Below, one piece after another: positions 61,517-64,000 of a DNA stretch of 64,000 nt (positions are counted from its first letter, which is position 1; every line of letters begins with the position of its first letter). The stretch lies in the NCBI RefSeq assembly GCF_958295425.1, contig NC_081138.1, positions 24,099,886 through 24,163,885 of the forward strand, in the 5' to 3' direction. Made by a program: the position numbers and the translations under genes. Source of the stretch: Solea solea (taxonomy: Eukaryota; Chordata; Actinopteri; Pleuronectiformes; Soleidae). The notes under the pieces are model-generated. The model made no database searches and was not told the DNA's origin. It saw only the letters and a list, made by a program, of their open reading frames with translations.

Positions 61517-63553
61517 GTGAGGAGCACCTTTATACTTATATGCTGCCGCTGTGCTTAAACGGAGACGAAAACTAGAGCAACTTTTGTTGAGAATGCAGAA
61601 AAACTTTGGACACAGACCTGGACGGCTGTTTTCTCTCCACTCTGATTAACTAGACTTACAAACTACTCCAGCATGGTTGTATGAGGTACATATACTGTAG
61701 ATACCTGCACCAAAAAATAGCAAAAAATAAATGCCAGTGGGGACACAAGCAAAGATACTTCACAAAAGGCTCACCTAACAAAATCTAACCTTGCTTAAGT
61801 CACCTATATCTTAGAAAACAACAACTTTGCCACTTTATCTTGCCAATTGGACAGTTTAACTTTGTAGTGCTTACCTCCCACACCAAATTCCATCAGAGTT
61901 GTGTCACAACTCAGTGACACAAGTTTACAAGATGAGGCTGCAGTAAAGCAGTAGCTTCCATGTCCCCATAAGAAATAAAAATGCTGATGTTTCTCCATGG
62001 ACTTTGGTGTGAGAAAGTGATCAGTTTAACAACTTTAGTTTTCAGATGGACAGTCTAACAGTGAGACAATGCGGAGAATATTTTCTTACAATACGAGACT
62101 TAAACAGACCCAGATTTTATTAGGTGAGCCTTTTGTTAAGTGGCTAAAATCTGTTTTCCTTGTGTCCCCGCTGACAGCCATGTTTTCACTGAGAGTGATC
62201 ATGGCTGTCTCCCGCTGGTTCACAGTGCGGGGGGTCAGTAGGGGGGCAAGCACAGATCAGTCAGAGGTCACTGTGTATCAGCATCTCATATAGCCACACT
62301 TCAAATGACCTGAACTATCATTTTAACGTATATCATTGATATCAGTTGTCTTATCTGAAGCTTGGAAACAAAGTAAACTATACTTCCCACAATTCCAAAC
62401 TATTCATTTATCTATTGAAACAATGCCATGACAGAGTTTTAGTTTTTGTTTTGAAAATCCAGTCCCGAAGCCAACATGGGAACATAAAACAAGTGAGCAA
62501 GAGTATATGATGGAAGCAACAGAGGGAATTTCTGAGGAAGGTGAGGGAGAGGCAGTAAGAAGAGAGGAAGAGTCAGGAAGTACTGAAGAGTGCAGGGAGC
62601 TGAGGTGCCAGTGCCATGCACTACCTTGGTTTCCTGCTGGCATGGCACGCTTGTTCCCGTGGTGAAACCATCTTGAGGTGGTCTTCAAACTATTCTGGGT
62701 ACATTTGTAAACATTATGTCTTTTGCCCCAGATTCCATCTCAAACCCGAGCCAAGCCTAGCCGAGGCACAGGCTGCAGGCACTATGTCAGCGTGAGCTCT
62801 CACTTCGATTTGTTCATCATCAAGTATTCAAGTTGGACTACGTTTAATTCATGTTAGCTCAACTAATGGCAAACGTAGAGTCAGAATCCTCGACAGGCGC
62901 CCAACGAATGCTCTGTGATGAAATATTAATCACGGTTATGGCACGAAGCCGCAGCTCACTTTCAAAGACATCTGAACTCACATGTGATTGCTGCTGGTTT
63001 AAGGGGGGAGAGGACCCGCCTGATCAATGTGCAGTGCCTTCTGATCACCCCTCCCGCCCTTATGTGCGACTAAATGTGTGTGGTATGTTCATGCACATAT
63101 TTATGTTTGCATGCCTTTGGGAGTGTGTATACGAGTGTACAAGTGTGTATTCTCACAAAGGTGTGTGTGTGTGTTCTCTTTCTGCTTCCGTTGATACAAA
63201 ATGGGTGAACCCACTTGATTTAAATGAAGAGAAATGACCTGCGAGATGAAACGCCAAGTGTCTGTGTAATGAGGCTTCTCAGGGTTCTGCACTGCCTCCT
63301 CATATTAACACTCCATCTGATTCCTTTATTTAGCTGCTTTGCCAGTCTGTGTTATGGGGTGTGTCATCTAACCTACAATCTGAATATGTATGAGAAACCC
63401 AGCAGACACTTATAATGCTAATGATGAAATTGCTCTCTCGTCTTTCTTCTTTTTCCCCCCCTTTCGCTCTCCTTCTCTATCATCTTCATACCCTTGCCCT
63501 CTCCTCTTTCCTATACCATATTGCTGTTTCCTTTCATCCTGCCCTGTCTGTAG
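61517..63553 (+). other. bnc1 intron 3 (2.0 kb)
   Basis: The intron runs from GTGAGG to CTGTCTGTAG. It carries a copy of a dispersed repeat (62099-62153, also at 7684 and 14488) and a repeat-free stretch at about 62740-63010 with an ATATTAATCAC core. A CT-rich tract precedes the acceptor. Confidence 0.85.
62099..62153 (+). repeat. dispersed repeat core, copy 3 (bnc1 intron 3)
   Basis: CTTAAACAGACCCAGATTTT and GGTGAGCCTTTTGTTAAGTG, then GCTAAAATCTG, shared with copy 2. Confidence 0.5.
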
Positions 63554-64000
63554 GATGTAGCGGGGAAGGTGTTGGACCGGTGGGCCATCATGACGTTTGA
63601 GGAGGAGATAGCCACGCTACAGCAGTTTCTTCGTTTTGGTGAGACTAAGTCCATAGTGGAACTGATGGCTCTGCAGGACAAGGAGGGACAGGCGGTGCTG
63701 GTCCCCAGTACCCGCACCAACTCAGACATCCGCACGTTCATTGAGCGCAACACCCCCCGCACCGTTGCCAACCTTTCTACATCCAAAGTGGACAAGTTAA
63801 GTGGCAACAGCATGCACCACTTTGAGAACTTTATCAACAGCATGGCCTTTATGCTGCCATTTCAGCTGTTAGGCTCTGTTCCTGCACCATTTCTGGGCTC
63901 ACCAACGGGGACACTGCAGCAGCAGCACCACCACCACCAGCTGCATCAGCAGCACCAACAACAGCAATGCTGTGGGTCAGTGGAGCAGCAAAGGCGAGAT
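63554..64000 (+). CDS. bnc1: bnc1 coding exon 4, cut by the window end
   Basis: The acceptor is CTGTCTGTAG and the exon opens GAT GTA GCG. It is open for 149 codons (residues 117-265) to the last base, with no donor, as expected for the large basonuclin exon that carries the zinc-finger pairs further on. It contains VLDRWAIM (122-129), [20 protein letters not shown] (132-151), a conserved helical block of the family, then HHFENF (204-209) and [16 protein letters not shown] (213-228). A Gln/His tract at residues 238-254 is coded by mixed CAG, CAA and CAC. I do not remember such a tract in mammalian BNC1, so it may be fish-specific. The nuclear localisation signal and C2H2 fingers lie outside the window. 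Confidence 0.93.

Noticed and set aside
60458..64000. Assigning the gene as bnc2
   Set aside because: The Met-Ala-Glu first exon, SFKPGK, ALSKL and [16 protein letters not shown] fit basonuclin 1 better from memory. VLDRWAIM and CTLVNC are closer to basonuclin 2, so a phylogeny is the proper test.
1..64000. CRISPR arrays, operons or phage-like gene clusters
   Set aside because: The many short repeats are microsatellites or interspersed eukaryotic elements, with no spacer pattern and no clustered bacterial genes.

Overview
The window looks like vertebrate, very probably percomorph teleost, nuclear DNA. Real coding sequence is sparse and split into short exons with GT/AG introns. The rest is rich in (CA)n/(TG)n, (TA)n and (GA)n microsatellites and in short interspersed repeats typical of fish: tRNA-derived SINEs, palindromic MITEs, piggyBac- and hAT-like remnants and LINE 3' fragments. 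I see no prokaryotic operons, CRISPR arrays, rRNA or intact tRNA genes. Nearly all long open frames are chance frames, many of them through microsatellites.

One gene is securely recognised: the 5' part of basonuclin 1 (bnc1) on the + strand, at the right-hand end. Four coding exons join in phase: 49669-49677 (Met-Ala-Glu), 60458-60560, 61281-61516, and 63554 to the window end. They give 265 codons of the N-terminal basonuclin region. The C2H2 zinc-finger pairs lie beyond the window. Intron 1 is about 10.8 kb and holds a second possible first exon (52806-52817, Met-Asp-Leu-Gln), also phase 0. The presumed promoter at about 48.9-49.67 kb is packed with oppositely oriented CA and TG tracts. The exon 3 acceptor lies directly behind a (TG)14 tract.

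The first 49 kb are mostly intergenic. On the minus strand there are weaker signs of transcription: exon-like segments near 2.9-3.9 kb and at 17.6 kb, and a CpG-rich stretch at 33.6-34.1 kb with exon-like pieces framed by splice signals. At 46.7-47.2 kb there is a decayed membrane-protein-like open frame. I could not name any of these. Several repeat-free, mixed-composition stretches look like candidate regulatory elements, but only a cross-species alignment could show it.

I found no convincing previously undescribed system. The most useful observations are the two alternative bnc1 start exons, the TG tract at the exon 3 splice site, the microsatellite-dense promoter, the decayed minus-strand gene and the CpG-rich minus-strand locus.
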